This document shows positions 8,884 through 17,053 of a DNA stretch of 64,000 nucleotides, piece by piece; the stretch's first letter is position 1; each line of letters begins with the position of its first letter. The stretch is from contig CAMYAM010000003.1 in assembly GCA_947253875.1 (NCBI GenBank), positions 60,366 to 124,365 of the forward strand, read 5' to 3'. The stretch comes from an uncultured Fastidiosipila sp. (GTDB lineage Bacteria; Bacillota; Clostridia; Saccharofermentanales; Fastidiosipilaceae). Made by a program: the position numbers and the translations under genes. Under the pieces are notes generated by a model. That model ran no database searches and had not been told where the DNA came from. It saw only the letters and a program-made list of their open reading frames with translations.

Positions 8884-10038
8884 CTAAAAATTGAAAATTA
8901 AAAATGCAATAATAAATATGATTATAAAAACCAGTAAACTAATACCAAAGGTATCTAGCAATAATTTTCTTTTTACTAAAGGAAGCTCTCCTGTAGATTT
9001 CCCTGTAGAACCGTTAACTGCATATACATAAATTCTGTCTTCATATTTGTATGTCAATACCCATACTGGTAACATGACATAAGTTCTTAACTTTTGACTA
9101 ACAGCAAATGTCTTCTTTATACTCTCAATCTGTCCTGTGAATCCCAATGATCTACTTAATAGTTCATTAGCATAATTATCTGTATAGCGTTGTAATTCTA
9201 CTTCAGCTTTGTCACCAGAAACTGTAAATCCTTCTGCTAGATATCCTGACAATAACGGCATAGAAAATTTCTGAATTTTACTATCATCATATGGTTCAAT
9301 ACCATTCAATAAATTAATATCTATCTTATCGCTGCCTACTATATTTACATCATTCAAGTAGAACTTGCCTTTTCTAATATGCTTGTAGTCAGTTACTTCA
9401 GTTTCTATGAAGTCCCCTACTCTCCATGATCTTACACTTCTAGAGTTACCTATAAAATCAACATCTATATCAGAATCCAAATACCAATAAGGCATATACA
9501 CGCCTGTCATATTTTCCAGGTAGGCTTTCGTCGTAAATTCTTTGGGAATATACCTCTTATTTTTTGCCCATTCCAAAAATTTTGTTTGAGCACTTTCCTT
9601 GCCAATGCTAAAAGGAATTATTTCGTCAGGGCGTTTTTCACCTAATAGCCTATCAGTAAATACAACTGGACTATGACAGTAATAACAATAAGAACTTAGA
9701 TTAGTATCAGTACTAATAACATCAGCGCCACAGTTTTCACAATGGTATGCTTGTACAGCTTCTGCTTCAATATCATTTTTATCCTGCTTAGCATGTTCTT
9801 TCTTTTCTAAGCGTCTATCAATTTCTGCTTGTTTTTTTCTAGTGGATGCATCCATTTGTGCAATAGTAAATTTAGACAAGCAAAAATCACAGATATACAT
9901 CTGTTCATCTGCATTGAAAACTATATGTGCCCCACAATTAGGGCACTTATAGTTTGTTCCAGCAGTTGTTCCTGCAAGCTCAGTACTGCCTTTTCCATCA
10001 AAATTTAAATTACTATCAAAGTTATTTTCAAAATCCAC
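8884..10038 (-). CDS. Zinc-ribbon membrane protein, YdjG-like
   Basis: A 384-residue protein with two N-terminal zinc ribbons: CPNCG...CDFC (about 32-55) and CENCG...CYYC (about 100-120), separated by a charged helix. The middle is a beta-rich region (about 130-340). One C-terminal membrane helix (about 360-383) ends at the last residue. This is the architecture of TFIIB-type zinc-ribbon proteins such as B. subtilis YdjG. The SPFH gene is 53 bases upstream and the TPM gene 21 bases downstream, so the three are probably one operon. In B. subtilis, YdjG and YdjI are partners that recruit PspA to membrane; no pspA is seen here. Confidence 0.78.
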   Translation of the reverse strand: MDFENNFDSNLNFDGKGSTELAGTTAGTNYKCPNCGAHIVFNADEQMYICDFCLSKFTIAQMDASTRKKQAEIDRRLEKKEHAKQDKNDIEAEAVQAYHCENCGADVISTDTNLSSYCYYCHSPVVFTDRLLGEKRPDEIIPFSIGKESAQTKFLEWAKNKRYIPKEFTTKAYLENMTGVYMPYWYLDSDIDVDFIGNSRSVRSWRVGDFIETEVTDYKHIRKGKFYLNDVNIVGSDKIDINLLNGIEPYDDSKIQKFSMPLLSGYLAEGFTVSGDKAEVELQRYTDNYANELLSRSLGFTGQIESIKKTFAVSQKLRTYVMLPVWVLTYKYEDRIYVYAVNGSTGKSTGELPLVKRKLLLDTFGISLLVFIIIFIIAFLIFNF

Positions 10039-10091
10039 TTGGTATTAAATATCTCCGTTACTTTTATCAGTCCAGTCTGCTCACCACTAGA

Positions 10092-11273
10092 CTACTTCAA
10101 CTTACCACCACAGTTTGGACAGAAGTTTGGATTTGGTTTAGGCAAGGCATTTCCACAATTTGGGCAGAAGTTTGAATCACCTTGATCATTCGTATTCTCT
10201 GAATTTTCTTGATTACCGTTTTGGGTATTTCCAGTATTACTATTATTTTGAGTTCTTTGCTGTATCTGTTGAGCTTCTAATTGAGCTTTATTAAACTCAC
10301 TCGAACTATTACTAAATCCACCTGCACTATTTAAGCCTATTCCCATTCCCAAGAACGCTTGACCTGCTCCACCTTCATTAGAGCCTGCAGCTTCCATACC
10401 TCTAGCAATAGAACCTTGTACATAAGCTTCTCTAATTGTAGGATCTCCCAACATTGCACCTTGATTACGCATGTTGATAAGCTCTTGTGACTCTTCACTG
10501 TAGCTAATTCCATTAATTCCAACAGCTTTTACTTCGAAACCACGATTTTCTTCCCAAGTTTTATCTAAAGCATCACTCATGTAATCTGCTAGCTCTTGTG
10601 TCCTACTTGTTAAGTGTGAAATTCTGAATCCATCAGCTGACATTTTATTAATAGAGGTTGATAAGGCTGTCATAAATTCAGATGAGAATTGTTCACCTAA
10701 TTCATCAACATCTTGTCTTTGCTTAGATTTATCAGCAACTTCAACATAGAATAAAATTGGATCAACTACCTTAATAGAGTAGTTACCAAAACATCTTACA
10801 AACAATTCAGAATTATAGAAATTATCAAAGTATTGAATAGGGTTCTTTGTTCCAAATTTAATGTCCCTTAGTTCTTGCAAATTAATAAATACAGCTTCTT
10901 GTTTTTGTGGAGTTGTTCCTCCATATTTGAACCTATCCCAAGTATCTTTTAAGGCATCACCAAATTGACCATTGAACAAAGATGGTGATGAAGAATTTTC
11001 TACTCTATATGCTCCAGGTTCTGCTGTATAGTCAATAATTTTTCCATTTTCAACCAGCATCATCATCTGATTTGGATAAACATGGATCATTGAACCGTTA
11101 GAAATTATACCTTCAGTACCTCTAGTGTTACTACTTCGTCTATCACCAGCTCTAACAGCTATACCTTTAGCCATTATAGTTCTATCTGTCATGTTATCAG
11201 CTTCAATAGCCTCTAACCACTGATCACCAAATGCGCCACCAATAGCGCCACTTACTGCTTTAATTAAACCCAT
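10092..11273 (-). CDS. SPFH/Band-7 protein with C-terminal zinc ribbons, YdjI-like
   Basis: A 393-residue cytosolic protein. It starts MGLIKAVSGAIGGAFGDQW, typical of YdjI-type SPFH proteins, and carries the SPFH domain to about residue 290 (VRAGDRRSSNTRGTEGIISNG near the front, FEVKAVGINGISY near 250). A Gln/Asn-rich linker follows. Two CPNCG knuckles (FCPNCGNALPK and FCPNCGGKLK) form the C-terminus. The strong ribosome binding site GAGGAGGG lies just before the ATG. It is first gene of the leftward trio with the YdjG-like and TPM proteins. Such flotillin-related proteins scaffold membrane microdomains or stress complexes; the exact partner here is unknown. Confidence 0.82.
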   Translation of the reverse strand: MGLIKAVSGAIGGAFGDQWLEAIEADNMTDRTIMAKGIAVRAGDRRSSNTRGTEGIISNGSMIHVYPNQMMMLVENGKIIDYTAEPGAYRVENSSSPSLFNGQFGDALKDTWDRFKYGGTTPQKQEAVFINLQELRDIKFGTKNPIQYFDNFYNSELFVRCFGNYSIKVVDPILFYVEVADKSKQRQDVDELGEQFSSEFMTALSTSINKMSADGFRISHLTSRTQELADYMSDALDKTWEENRGFEVKAVGINGISYSEESQELINMRNQGAMLGDPTIREAYVQGSIARGMEAAGSNEGGAGQAFLGMGIGLNSAGGFSNSSSEFNKAQLEAQQIQQRTQNNSNTGNTQNGNQENSENTNDQGDSNFCPNCGNALPKPNPNFCPNCGGKLK

Positions 11274-11386
11274 ATTGCCCTCCTCAGATTTAATTTAATT
11301 AAATTTTCTCCGCTTTTTTTATTTTATCGTTATACATTTTTAAATATCTTATATCTTACGAATTTTTAAGCAAAAATATTGCAAAA

Positions 11387-12157
11387 TTACATTTTTAACC
11401 AAGAGTCCATTAAGTCAAACCATTTAGAAATTCTTGGTACAACTTGCTCTGGAAATACAGCAGTATTTTCCTTTGCCAAGCTTAGTCCGTGACCACCATG
11501 TCCGAAAAAATGTAGCTCGAGTGGAACATTAAATTCTCTCAGTTTTTGTGCATACCTCAATACACCATCAGCAGAAACTACATCATCTGTATAGGTCATC
11601 CAGATAAAAGTATCTTTGCAATTATTATCTATCTCTAACATTGGATCTTGTAAAAATAACTTGGCGCCAGCACGTCCTACTTCATCTAAGTGTTCTAAAT
11701 TAATCACATTTGAACTACTATTTTGACTAAATCCTACAGCTGGATATGCTAAAACTACTTTATAGATCAAATCATTCAAACGGTTGTTACATGTAGCCGC
11801 CAAATGTCCACCAGCAGAAAATCCTATAAGACTAAGTTTGTTCATATCAACAAACTTTTCTTTTGCATATGTGGAAATTAAATCAATAGTAGATCTTACT
11901 TCTTCTGTTAATTGATCCATATCAATATTTATATCATTTTCAAGATTTGTATAATGAAGAACTGCTGCATGCATATTTCTGCTATTTGCCGCCAGTGCAA
12001 TTGGTTGAGCCTCTCGGTTTGAAGTATACCTATAACCACCACCTGGTAATACCAGCAAAATTGGTAAACTATCTTTTTGATTATTATCATCATAAACTGT
12101 ATCTAGTAAGTACAACTCAACATAAGCGTTTTCATTAATTGCCTTTCGTAAAAACAT
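11387..12157 (-). CDS. Alpha/beta-hydrolase, acetyl-esterase/lipase-like
   Basis: A 256-residue alpha/beta-hydrolase without a signal peptide, so probably cytosolic. LPGGGYRYTSNREAQPIA (about 36-53) carries the oxyanion region and the REA motif typical of BD-FAE/acetyl-xylan-esterase relatives. The nucleophile is in GFSAGG (about 133-138). The acid is probably in YTDDVVSADG (near 190), and the His in FGHGGHGLSLA (near 225). All three catalytic residues can be seen. Substrate is unknown; deacetylation of an imported acetylated sugar is a common role. It is followed leftward by the YdjI-like gene and is divergent from the deaminase gene. Confidence 0.8.
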   Translation of the reverse strand: MFLRKAINENAYVELYLLDTVYDDNNQKDSLPILLVLPGGGYRYTSNREAQPIALAANSRNMHAAVLHYTNLENDINIDMDQLTEEVRSTIDLISTYAKEKFVDMNKLSLIGFSAGGHLAATCNNRLNDLIYKVVLAYPAVGFSQNSSSNVINLEHLDEVGRAGAKLFLQDPMLEIDNNCKDTFIWMTYTDDVVSADGVLRYAQKLREFNVPLELHFFGHGGHGLSLAKENTAVFPEQVVPRISKWFDLMDSWLKM

Positions 12158-12278
12158 AGAGTTCCTCCATTCATTACCTCATTAATACATATATATATAT
12201 ATTATAACCTATATGCTTTGTATTAGTGAGTTCATGTAGGTAAAATTATCGTTAAAAATTTTCTCCTAAACACGAACT

Positions 12279-12322
12279 TTTGCCGAACATTTTAGGTAAA
12301 AGTTCTTGAATAGTTCGCCTTT
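12279..12322 (+). promoter_or_regulatory. PurBox-like inverted pair overlapping the deaminase promoter
   Basis: TTTGCCGAACATT (12279-12291) and, in the opposite direction, AAAGGCGAACTAT (complement of 12310-12322) each match 11 of 13 positions of the Bacillus PurR box AWWWCCGAACWWT. The two are inverted and separated by 16-18 bases depending on how the box is delimited, which is the arrangement PurR uses. Weaker GAAC half-sites flank them at 12274-12277 and 12301-12305. They overlap the -35 region of the purine deaminase gene, fitting purine-responsive control. Confidence 0.5.
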
Positions 12323-12333
12323 TGTGGTATATT
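12306..12333 (+). promoter_or_regulatory. Promoter of the purine deaminase gene
   Basis: TTGAAT (12306-12311), 16 bases, TATATT (12328-12333). The start codon is at 12384 with AAAGGA 8 bases before it. Confidence 0.65.
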
Positions 12334-12383
12334 AAGAATATAAATTCATTTGAAACACTTGTGTTTTAAGAAAGGATCGAATT

Positions 12384-13400
12384 ATGTCATTACGTGATTT
12401 TATATACGGTTTACCAAAAGCCGAATTACATTTACACCTTGAAGGTACATTAGAGCCAGAATTAAAGCTAGAATTGGCTAAAAAGAACAATGTAGAAATT
12501 GGTATGTCTACAGTAGAAGAAATTAAATCTACTTATCAATTTAACGACTTGCCATCTTTCTTAGACGTCTATTACTCAGGAATGTCAGTATTGCAAACAG
12601 AAGATGATTTTTATCAATTAGCAGATCAATATTTAGCTAAAGCTAAAACTGAAGGTGTCAAACATGTTGAGATGTTCTTTGACCCACAAGCACATACTTC
12701 TCGTGGCGTAAGTTTTGATGACGTAATTAACGGTTATTACAGAGCATCACAAGAATCTGAAGCAAGACACGGTATTACAAGCTCATTAATTTTATGTTTC
12801 TTAAGAGATTTGAGTGAAGAATCAGCTTTAGAACACTTTGACTTAGCTATGAAGCACCGTGATAAAATAATTGGTTTCGGTTTAGACTCAGATGAGCACG
12901 ATAACCCACCAACCAAATTCGAAAGAGTATTTGCTAAAGCAAAAGCTGAAGGTTTCAAACTAACAATGCACTGTGATATTGATCAAAAAGATTCAATTCA
13001 ACATATCAATGATGTAATTCATGTAATCAATGTAGATAGAATTGACCACGGTACTAACATTGTTGAATCACCAGAATTAGTAGACTATGTAATTGAAAAC
13101 AACATCGGTCTCACCTCTTGCCCAATTTCAAATGGCTTTATTAACGAAGTTACTGAAATGAAGTCTAAAGAGATTAAGTATCTATTAGATAAAGGCGTAA
13201 AAATCACGATCAACTCAGACGACCCTGCTTACTTCGGTGGTTATGTTGCAGAAAACATGTGCGCTTTAGCAGATAAATATGACTTCTCCAAAGAAGACAT
13301 CATTAAATTAGCAAAGAACTCATTTGAGATTTCCTGGATTAGCCCAGAAGAAAAAGCAGCTTACATCAATTCAATTGATGAGTATGTAGCAAATAATTAA
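12384..13400 (+). CDS. add: Adenosine/adenine deaminase family protein
   Basis: A 338-residue metal-dependent aminohydrolase. The zinc motif is ELHLHLEG (His16, His18). FFDPQAHTSRG (about 99-108), GLDSDE (166-171), DHGTN (221-225) and NSDDPAYFGGY (near 274) resemble adenine deaminases of the Aah1 type more than classic adenosine deaminases. Where classic enzymes have His-Ala-Gly-Glu, with the Glu protonating N1, this protein has His196-Cys-Asp-Ile-Asp, so the catalytic Glu is displaced or replaced. It deaminates adenosine or adenine in purine salvage; which one cannot be settled by eye. Ribosome binding site AAAGGA precedes the ATG, and the promoter carries PurBox-like elements. A terminator follows. 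Confidence 0.85.
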   Translation: MSLRDFIYGLPKAELHLHLEGTLEPELKLELAKKNNVEIGMSTVEEIKSTYQFNDLPSFLDVYYSGMSVLQTEDDFYQLADQYLAKAKTEGVKHVEMFFDPQAHTSRGVSFDDVINGYYRASQESEARHGITSSLILCFLRDLSEESALEHFDLAMKHRDKIIGFGLDSDEHDNPPTKFERVFAKAKAEGFKLTMHCDIDQKDSIQHINDVIHVINVDRIDHGTNIVESPELVDYVIENNIGLTSCPISNGFINEVTEMKSKEIKYLLDKGVKITINSDDPAYFGGYVAENMCALADKYDFSKEDIIKLAKNSFEISWISPEEKAAYINSIDEYVANN

Positions 13401-13434
13401 TTCTTCTGCTTAATATTTTTATAATTTTACAAAT

Positions 13435-13470
13435 AAAAGAGTAAATAACTGTAGTTATTTACTCTTTTTG
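13435..13470 (+). terminator. Intrinsic terminator after the deaminase gene
   Basis: A 16-base perfect inverted repeat (13435-13450 with 13453-13468) with a two-base loop; its 3' arm ends in CTTTT and runs into the T-tract. The alaX promoter begins inside the T-tract. Confidence 0.8.
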
Positions 13471-13477
13471 TTATACT
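13469..13477 (+). promoter_or_regulatory. Extended -10 promoter placing alaX as a leaderless transcript
   Basis: TGTTATACT is an exact TGn plus TATACT extended -10. It lies only 7 bases before the ATG at 13485, so transcription should begin at or next to the start codon. No ribosome binding site is present between the terminator and the ATG. Confidence 0.5.
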
Positions 13478-13484
13478 AGAATAC

Positions 13485-14756
13485 ATGAGTAAAGATTTTC
13501 ACGATTTTAAACAATTATACGATTTGGAACCCTACCTCAAGACTGCTGAGGTAGATGTAATTTATGTTGAGGAATTGGCAGAAAAAGATTCTCAATGTGG
13601 TGCACGTTTTAAAGTTTTAACAAGCGAGACTGTGTTCTATCCAGAAGGCGGAGGCCAACCTGGAGATACTGGTGTATTTGTCGATTTAGAAAACAATAAA
13701 ACTTACGAAGTTTTGGATACCAGATATGACTTTAAAGCAAACGATACTGAAGAAGAAACACCGCTAATCTTTCACTTTTTGGCAGAAAAAATTTCTAGTG
13801 ATATTACTATTCGCCAGGAAATTGACTGGGAACGTCGCTTCACCCACTCTCAACAACATAGTACTGAGCATATCTTATCCGGTTTAGTTCATAACAAATA
13901 CGGATATATGAACGTAGGTTTTCATTTGGGGAAAGAATATACAACCATAGATTTCGACGGACCATTAAGCTACCAGGAAATGCAAGAAATTGTAAATCAA
14001 GCTAATAATATTGTTTGGCAAAATAATCCTATAGACATTAATGTTTATACCGCTGAAGAAGCTAAAGACATGAATTATCGTGCCAAGATTGAGCTCAATA
14101 ACTTGGTGCGCTTAATTGATATCCCTAATGTAGATGTTTGTGCTTGTTGCGGTACCCATGTAAAAGCTACTGGAGATATTGGTTTGATTATCTGTACCAA
14201 TGTTGAGAAATACCGTAATGGCGTAAGGATAACTTTCCTAGCAGGTACTAGAGCTTACAAGTATGTACGTGAACAACAAGAAATATCTAATGCTCTCGTT
14301 CAACGTTTGAATATGCCTTATCTTGACTTAGAGGAAGGTGTTTTACGTCTAGGAAATAAAGTTTGTGAGCTAGAAACCTTAGTAGAAAATACTGCTAGAT
14401 CCCTATGGGATAAAGCTATAAACCAGAGTGAGCAAAATAGCATTATTATTATTACTGAAAATATATTTAATAGTAAGTTTTTAAAGTTACTCTTCAAGAA
14501 TATAGAAACAGAGTTTTCGATATTAGCTTTAATAGAGAATCAAGGCAATATTAATTTCTTCCTACACGAAACAGAGAGCATATATAGTTCGAATGAATCC
14601 TGGTACAAATATTTAAAAGATGAATATAATGCTCGCGGCGGAGGGAATGCTCAAATGACCCAAGGGCAAATTCAATCTAAGAATATTGAAGTTTCTTTTG
14701 AAAATTTAATTTCACAATTAGAGAGAGATTTATCCGCAAATATTGTTACATTATAA
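13485..14756 (+). CDS. alaX: Alanyl-tRNA editing protein AlaX (long form, AlaX-L)
   Basis: A free-standing editing factor that hydrolyses mischarged Ser- or Gly-tRNA(Ala). The N-terminal part has GGGQPGD (55-61), as in the AlaRS editing region. The zinc-dependent editing site follows: HSQQHSTEH (His121, His125, His129) and CCGTH (about 222-226). The C-terminal 180 residues include a helical segment and a DHHA1-like end with ARGGGNAQMTQGQ near 390. At 423 residues it is the long class with a DHHA1 domain. The start lacks a Shine-Dalgarno sequence and appears leaderless. The protein lacks the aminoacylation domain. Confidence 0.93.
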   Translation: MSKDFHDFKQLYDLEPYLKTAEVDVIYVEELAEKDSQCGARFKVLTSETVFYPEGGGQPGDTGVFVDLENNKTYEVLDTRYDFKANDTEEETPLIFHFLAEKISSDITIRQEIDWERRFTHSQQHSTEHILSGLVHNKYGYMNVGFHLGKEYTTIDFDGPLSYQEMQEIVNQANNIVWQNNPIDINVYTAEEAKDMNYRAKIELNNLVRLIDIPNVDVCACCGTHVKATGDIGLIICTNVEKYRNGVRITFLAGTRAYKYVREQQEISNALVQRLNMPYLDLEEGVLRLGNKVCELETLVENTARSLWDKAINQSEQNSIIIITENIFNSKFLKLLFKNIETEFSILALIENQGNINFFLHETESIYSSNESWYKYLKDEYNARGGGNAQMTQGQIQSKNIEVSFENLISQLERDLSANIVTL

Positions 14757-14760
14757 AAAT

Positions 14761-14803
14761 ACCCTCTTTGCTGGATAATCCAACAAAGAGGGTAAAAATT
14801 TTT
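14761..14803 (+). terminator. Intrinsic terminator after alaX
   Basis: ACCCTCTTTG (14761-14770) pairs with CAAAGAGGGT (14784-14793); the inner TGGA/TCCA extends the stem. AAAAATTTTT follows, so it may work from both sides. Confidence 0.75.
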
Positions 14804-14858
14804 CTAATTTGTATAACTGTAAATATTAACAGTAGTTTAAAATATTACTACCCGTCCA

Positions 14859-14924
14859 CTATTTAATGTATTTATTTCTAATTTCAGAAATTACTTCTTT
14901 ATCTGTAGCAGTTTCATTATTAAT
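14859..14924 (-). other. In-frame continuation of the lipoprotein gene beyond a TAG
   Basis: After the amber codon at 14927-14925 the same frame stays open for 21 codons (reading INNETATDKEVISEIRNK then YIK) before a second TAG at 14861-14859. The composition is coding-like, an amphipathic charged helix. This suggests a recent nonsense mutation or amber read-through rather than the natural end. Confidence 0.4.
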
Positions 14925-15437
14925 CTACTCACCAGAAATAGTATTAATCGATTCTTCTCTACCATCATTTTGCAATGATACGGTTCCTAAATTTAATCCT
15001 AGAGATACATAATATTTCTCTCCATTATCATCTTCGGATGCACGCAAAAACAACAAGTATTCGTAGCCTGGCACCATTTTAATATATCCATTAACATGTT
15101 CTACAGTGTTAGTTTCTTTGTCATATGCTTCATTTTCTAAAATACTTACTGTCTCGCCAACTTTCAAACTATCGCTTATGTCTTTGTAAATATCTAATAT
15201 TTCCACATCAGAGAAAGTCCAAGCACTTATAAGATGACCTTCACTACGTTTAATTACTGGATTTTCTACATCAGTCTTTTTTACTCTAATTATTTGCTCA
15301 GCTGATTCTTCTAGCTCATTTAATGTTTCATAATACGGCATCTTGGCATCAGCATTATTATGCTTAATAATGGTATTATTGCATGCTACCAACGCAATAG
15401 ATAAAGTCATGATAATATACGCTATAATCTTTTTCAC
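14925..15437 (-). CDS. Putative lipoprotein of unknown function
   Basis: 170 residues before the first stop. The N-terminus KKIIAYIIMTLSIALVAC is a lipoprotein signal with the lipobox ALVAC, so the mature protein should be anchored outside the membrane at the Cys near residue 19. The rest is a soluble, beta-rich domain with no motif I recognise; phrases such as SLKVGETVSILE and GYEYLLFLRASEDD recall exported proteins of unknown role in Firmicutes. The start is a GTG at 15437 behind AGAGGTG. The reading frame continues 21 codons past the amber stop. It stands alone between the alaX and pfp terminators, with two palindromes upstream. Confidence 0.75.
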   Translation of the reverse strand: MKKIIAYIIMTLSIALVACNNTIIKHNNADAKMPYYETLNELEESAEQIIRVKKTDVENPVIKRSEGHLISAWTFSDVEILDIYKDISDSLKVGETVSILENEAYDKETNTVEHVNGYIKMVPGYEYLLFLRASEDDNGEKYYVSLGLNLGTVSLQNDGREESINTISGE

Positions 15438-15488
15438 ATAATCACCTCTTTAATTAAGAAATTCCTCTGAAAACGACTATATTACCTG

Positions 15489-15519
15489 TATATTTCAAGT
15501 TGTACTTCCTTGAAATATA
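15489..15519 (-). repeat. Perfect 11-bp inverted repeat upstream of the lipoprotein gene
   Basis: TATATTTCAAG (15489-15499) and CTTGAAATATA (15509-15519) are exact arms around a 9-base loop, 52 bases before the start codon. It could be an operator or a leader hairpin; no T-run follows, so a terminator is unlikely. Confidence 0.5.
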
Positions 15520-15533
15520 AAAAACAAATTAGA

Positions 15534-15543
15534 CACTTAAGTG
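15534..15543. repeat. Perfect 10-bp palindrome CACTTAAGTG
   Basis: A second symmetric site 14 bases from the 11-bp inverted repeat, in the same upstream region of the lipoprotein gene. Short, so only suggestive. Confidence 0.3.
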
Positions 15544-15658
15544 AATCTATAATAAGTGTAAAATTAATAACTTTACATATTTAGTTTACATCTTTAAATA
15601 AAATATAACTACTGATGTATTAACTAATTTCAATAAGGTAAATTTAGTTAAATTAAAC

Positions 15659-15687
15659 AAGCCTCAAAGAAAAGTACTTTGAGGCTT
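15659..15687 (-). terminator. Intrinsic terminator after pfp
   Basis: AAGCCTCAAAG (15659-15669) pairs exactly with CTTTGAGGCTT (15677-15687). On the minus strand GTTTAATTTAA follows. It lies 45 bases past the pfp stop. Confidence 0.65.
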
Positions 15688-15732
15688 GAAATTATACTTA
15701 CTATTTCTTATATAAAATAAAGCAATTACTAA

Positions 15733-17004
15733 CTATGCTCTATCCAAGTAATTTGTTGGGTTACCACCTTGAACTTTTTTAAGTTTAGCAAATCTTGGTA
15801 AACCATTAATCTTTGGCATTTCTGTTTCACCTTGAATCAATGGCAATGCGTAATCGATATAATCATCTGTAACGTTATTACCTTCTTCATTAATCCACTC
15901 GCTTGGGAAAGCTTTTTCAGCATTAGCAACTTCTGCTAATGGAATTAAAGCGTAGCTTACGTCATATGCTGCTGTATCGTAATTACGTTCTAGACCTACC
16001 ATGTAGCCTGTCTTACCGTTTACTGCTTCGTTAACTGCAACTGCACCACAGTTGAAAGCTTCTTCGATATCTGTTGCTGAAGCTAAATGTGCTGCTGCTC
16101 TTTGCATTAAGGAGAACTCTAGTGTTCTAATCTTAACATCGTATCTTTCTTTCAATAGATTTTCTACTACAGCACCAGTACCACTTAATTGTTTGTGACC
16201 GAATGAGTCAACTTCAATAGCACCAATTGATTCTGCCAGGAATACACCATCTGCGTCTGAAATACCTTCAGATACTGCAATAATAACTTTGTTTTTCTTT
16301 TCTAGAACTTTATCAACGTCTTTGTATAATTGCTCTACTGTGAATGGAACTTCTGGTAGATAAATTAAGTCTGGACCAAAACCTGCAACTCTAGCTAATG
16401 CTGCTGAAGCTGCTAGCCAACCTGCGTGTCTACCCATAATTTCTACTACAGTAATTTGTGGTGAGTCATAAACAGTTGCATCTTGGTATACTTCAGTAAG
16501 TGTTGTCGCAACATATTTTGCTGCTGAACCGTAACCTGGACAGTGGTCTGTACCGACTAAGTCATTATCGATTGTCTTACATACACCCATTGCACGCATT
16601 TCCCAACCATGCTCTTCCATGTATTGTGAAATTTTGTTAACTGTATCCATTGAGTCATTTCCACCGTTATAAAAGAAATAACGAATATTGTATTTCTTAA
16701 ATACTTCGAGCATACGTTTGTAATCTGTATCATCTTTAGCTGGATCAGCTAATTTATAACGTACTGAACCTAATGCTGATGATGGTGTATATTTCAAAAG
16801 TTCTAACTCTTCACTTTCTTCTTCATTCATTAAAAAGAAATCTTCGTTTAAAATACCTGCGATACCGTGGTGTGCACCATATACTTTTTCAATTGTATCA
16901 CTGTGTTTCAATGCTTCAATAAATACACCAGCTGCACTAGCGTTGATTACTGAAGTTGGTCCACCTGATTGACCAAAAATTAAGTTACCTTTAAGCTTAC
17001 TCAT
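15733..17004 (-). CDS. pfp: 6-phosphofructokinase, probably PPi-dependent
   Basis: Phosphorylates fructose 6-phosphate to the 1,6-bisphosphate in glycolysis, probably reversibly with pyrophosphate. The 423-residue protein has GQSGGPTSVIN (11-21), GGNDSMDT (114-121), TIDND (144-148) with the catalytic Asp, and MGRHAGW (190-196). ATP-dependent enzymes carry GGDGS; an Asp in place of the second Gly, as here (Asn116-Asp117), marks the PPi-type enzymes. The donor is inferred from that residue and the length. A good ribosome binding site (AGGAGG) precedes the ATG. The promoter is covered by a perfect palindrome and a terminator follows, so it is a single-gene unit. Confidence 0.9.
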   Translation of the reverse strand: MSKLKGNLIFGQSGGPTSVINASAAGVFIEALKHSDTIEKVYGAHHGIAGILNEDFFLMNEEESEELELLKYTPSSALGSVRYKLADPAKDDTDYKRMLEVFKKYNIRYFFYNGGNDSMDTVNKISQYMEEHGWEMRAMGVCKTIDNDLVGTDHCPGYGSAAKYVATTLTEVYQDATVYDSPQITVVEIMGRHAGWLAASAALARVAGFGPDLIYLPEVPFTVEQLYKDVDKVLEKKNKVIIAVSEGISDADGVFLAESIGAIEVDSFGHKQLSGTGAVVENLLKERYDVKIRTLEFSLMQRAAAHLASATDIEEAFNCGAVAVNEAVNGKTGYMVGLERNYDTAAYDVSYALIPLAEVANAEKAFPSEWINEEGNNVTDDYIDYALPLIQGETEMPKINGLPRFAKLKKVQGGNPTNYLDRA

Positions 17005-17034
17005 AATTCCTCCTAGAATTTTATAATTATCTTT

Positions 17035-17053
17035 TCTGCTATATTATAGCAGA
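17035..17053 (-). promoter_or_regulatory. Palindromic operator on the pfp -10 box
   Basis: TCTGCTATATTATAGCAGA is a perfect inverted repeat with 9-base arms around one central base. On the minus strand it contains an extended -10, TGCTATAAT (17051-17043), with TTTTGT (17070-17065) 16 bases upstream. A repressor bound here would cover the -10 box. Confidence 0.6.

Noticed and set aside
12180..12210. The AT dinucleotide run before the deaminase gene as a meaningful repeat
   Set aside because: A short TATATA run in AT-rich sequence is expected by composition.
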